From contig NZ_JAWDIE010000004.1 in the NCBI RefSeq assembly GCF_037688875.1, forward strand, positions 62,001 to 126,000: 64,000 nt of DNA, in the 5' to 3' direction. This stretch comes from Amphibiibacter pelophylacis (GTDB taxonomy: Bacteria; Pseudomonadota; Gammaproteobacteria; Burkholderiales; Burkholderiaceae_C). Shown in pieces: positions 63,428 through 64,000 of the stretch; position 1 is the stretch's first letter; each line of letters starts with the position of its first letter. Below the pieces are notes generated by a model that saw only the letters and a list, made by a program, of their open reading frames with translations, was not told where the DNA came from and did no database searches. The translations under genes and the position numbers were made by a program.

Positions 63428-63443
63428 CGCGTTTCCTCACGGC

Positions 63444-64000
63444 TCAATGCACCGTACACACCATACAAGGATCAAACGACCGCACCACGTGCTGCACGGC
63501 GACGGGTGTGCGCTCGCCGGGGCGCACTGGGGTGCCGACCAGGGCGGCTTCCAGTGCGCCGGGGGTGCCTGCCGCGTCGCGGGGCGAGAAGTTCCAGCTG
63601 GTGGGCGCGACGATCTGATAGTGGCTGATGCGGCCCTGCTCCACCGTCAGCCAGTGGCCCAGAGCGCCGCGGGCGGCTTCGGTCAGGCCCACGCCGTGCG
63701 CGTGCGGCGCAAAACCGGGGAGCGCCCCCGACTGGAAGGGCTGACCGGGCTGCAGGGCCTGAAGTGCCTCCTGCATCAGGGGCAGCGCGCGGGCCAGTTC
63801 GACCACCCGGGCCAGCACACGCGTCCAGACGTTCGCGCCGCTGCGCGACACCGCATCGCAGACCAGCGCCTGGCCCGAGAGCACCTGGCGGGCGATGGCG
63901 CCGGTTTCCATCACCTGACCGTGCCAGCGCGGCGCCTTGTTCCACGTGTAGGCGCCAGGCTTGTCGGCGCGCGGCTGGGTCAGCCCGGCCTGGGGCGCGT
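63444..64000 (-). CDS. hoxC: Regulatory [NiFe] hydrogenase large subunit HoxC/HupV (partial)
   Basis: The C-terminal 185 codons of the large subunit of an H2-sensing hydrogenase; the N-terminus is beyond the window end. AYTWNKAPRWHGQVMETG precedes the last metal ligand motif in SFDPCMVCTVH. The protein ends right at that His, with TGA, so it lacks the C-terminal peptide that maturation proteases remove from catalytic hydrogenases. This is the hallmark of the HoxC/HupV sensor type. It is upstream of hoxJ. Confidence 0.88.
   Translation of the reverse strand, partial: APQAGLTQPRADKPGAYTWNKAPRWHGQVMETGAIARQVLSGQALVCDAVSRSGANVWTRVLARVVELARALPLMQEALQALQPGQPFQSGALPGFAPHAHGVGLTEAARGALGHWLTVEQGRISHYQIVAPTSWNFSPRDAAGTPGALEAALVGTPVRPGERTPVAVQHVVRSFDPCMVCTVH

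Overview
The window is high-GC, gene-dense DNA from a betaproteobacterium, most likely a member of the Comamonadaceae (Burkholderiales). This is inferred from protein style and gene neighbourhoods: ribF, murU-tktA-gapA, rpsO-pnp-tpiA-secG, flhF-(flhG-like)-fliA, an intracellular PHB depolymerase, and the pxpA/accB/accC/pxpB/pxpC block. The 3' end of a hoxC/hoxJ-type regulatory hydrogenase locus at the right edge suggests a hydrogen-sensing, facultatively chemolithotrophic relative. No phage, insertion sequence, CRISPR array or rRNA operon was seen. One tRNA, tRNA-Leu(CAA), is present.

Layout. 1-2.7 kb: the tail of an unidentified gene, ribF, dnaB and tRNA-Leu. 2.9-5.6 kb: cheW and a chemoreceptor gene, with a good sigma-28 (FliA) promoter match in front. 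5.2-17.5 kb: a divergent catabolic locus. On the minus strand lie an unknown putative TIM-barrel protein, an SDR, an ABC ATPase, a PLP deaminase, an RpiR regulator, a D-aminoacylase, dgoK and a truncated dgoA. On the plus strand lie a sugar-binding protein, two permeases and RidA. 17.5-20.4 kb: a toxin gene with an antitoxin remnant, vanZ-like, a thioesterase and scoAB. 20.4-24.5 kb: murU, tktA and gapA. 24.6-28.5 kb: a GlyGly-CTERM subtilase, a nitronate monooxygenase, BrnTA and a GST. 28.6-33.6 kb: one giant CheB-CheR-PAS-GGDEF-EAL protein. 33.9-37.9 kb: rpsO, pnp, tpiA and secG. 38.1-43.5 kb: phaZ, flhF, a degenerate flhG-like gene and fliA. 43.7-49.7 kb: an esterase, aceA, a decayed ParE-type module, a small secreted protein, glycerate kinase and a sugE-like gene. 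49.7-53.5 kb: a CoA-thioester cluster. 53.6-54.4 kb: a toxin-antitoxin pair. 54.5-59.9 kb: the 5-oxoprolinase/biotin carboxylase operon and its LysR regulator. 60-64 kb: a secreted protein, an MFS transporter, and hoxJ plus hoxC.

The most interesting region is 5.2-17.5 kb. Its genes read as uptake, deacylation, PLP-dependent deamination with RidA clearing the enamine/imine, and phosphorylation of a 2-keto-3-deoxy sugar acid. That logic fits oxidative breakdown of an N-acylated amino-sugar acid, possibly of galacto configuration because of DgoK. The terminal aldolase is cut off just before its catalytic lysine, where it runs into the equally truncated 3' end of the chemoreceptor gene. A second theme is erosion of toxin-antitoxin-type genes: a YafQ-like toxin next to only the C-terminal piece of its antitoxin, a ParE toxin reduced to its two ends, and an antitoxin/XRE-type protein without its HTH inside the hox operon. 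Several such clean junctions in one window are either real reductive deletions or assembly errors, and long reads across each junction would tell.
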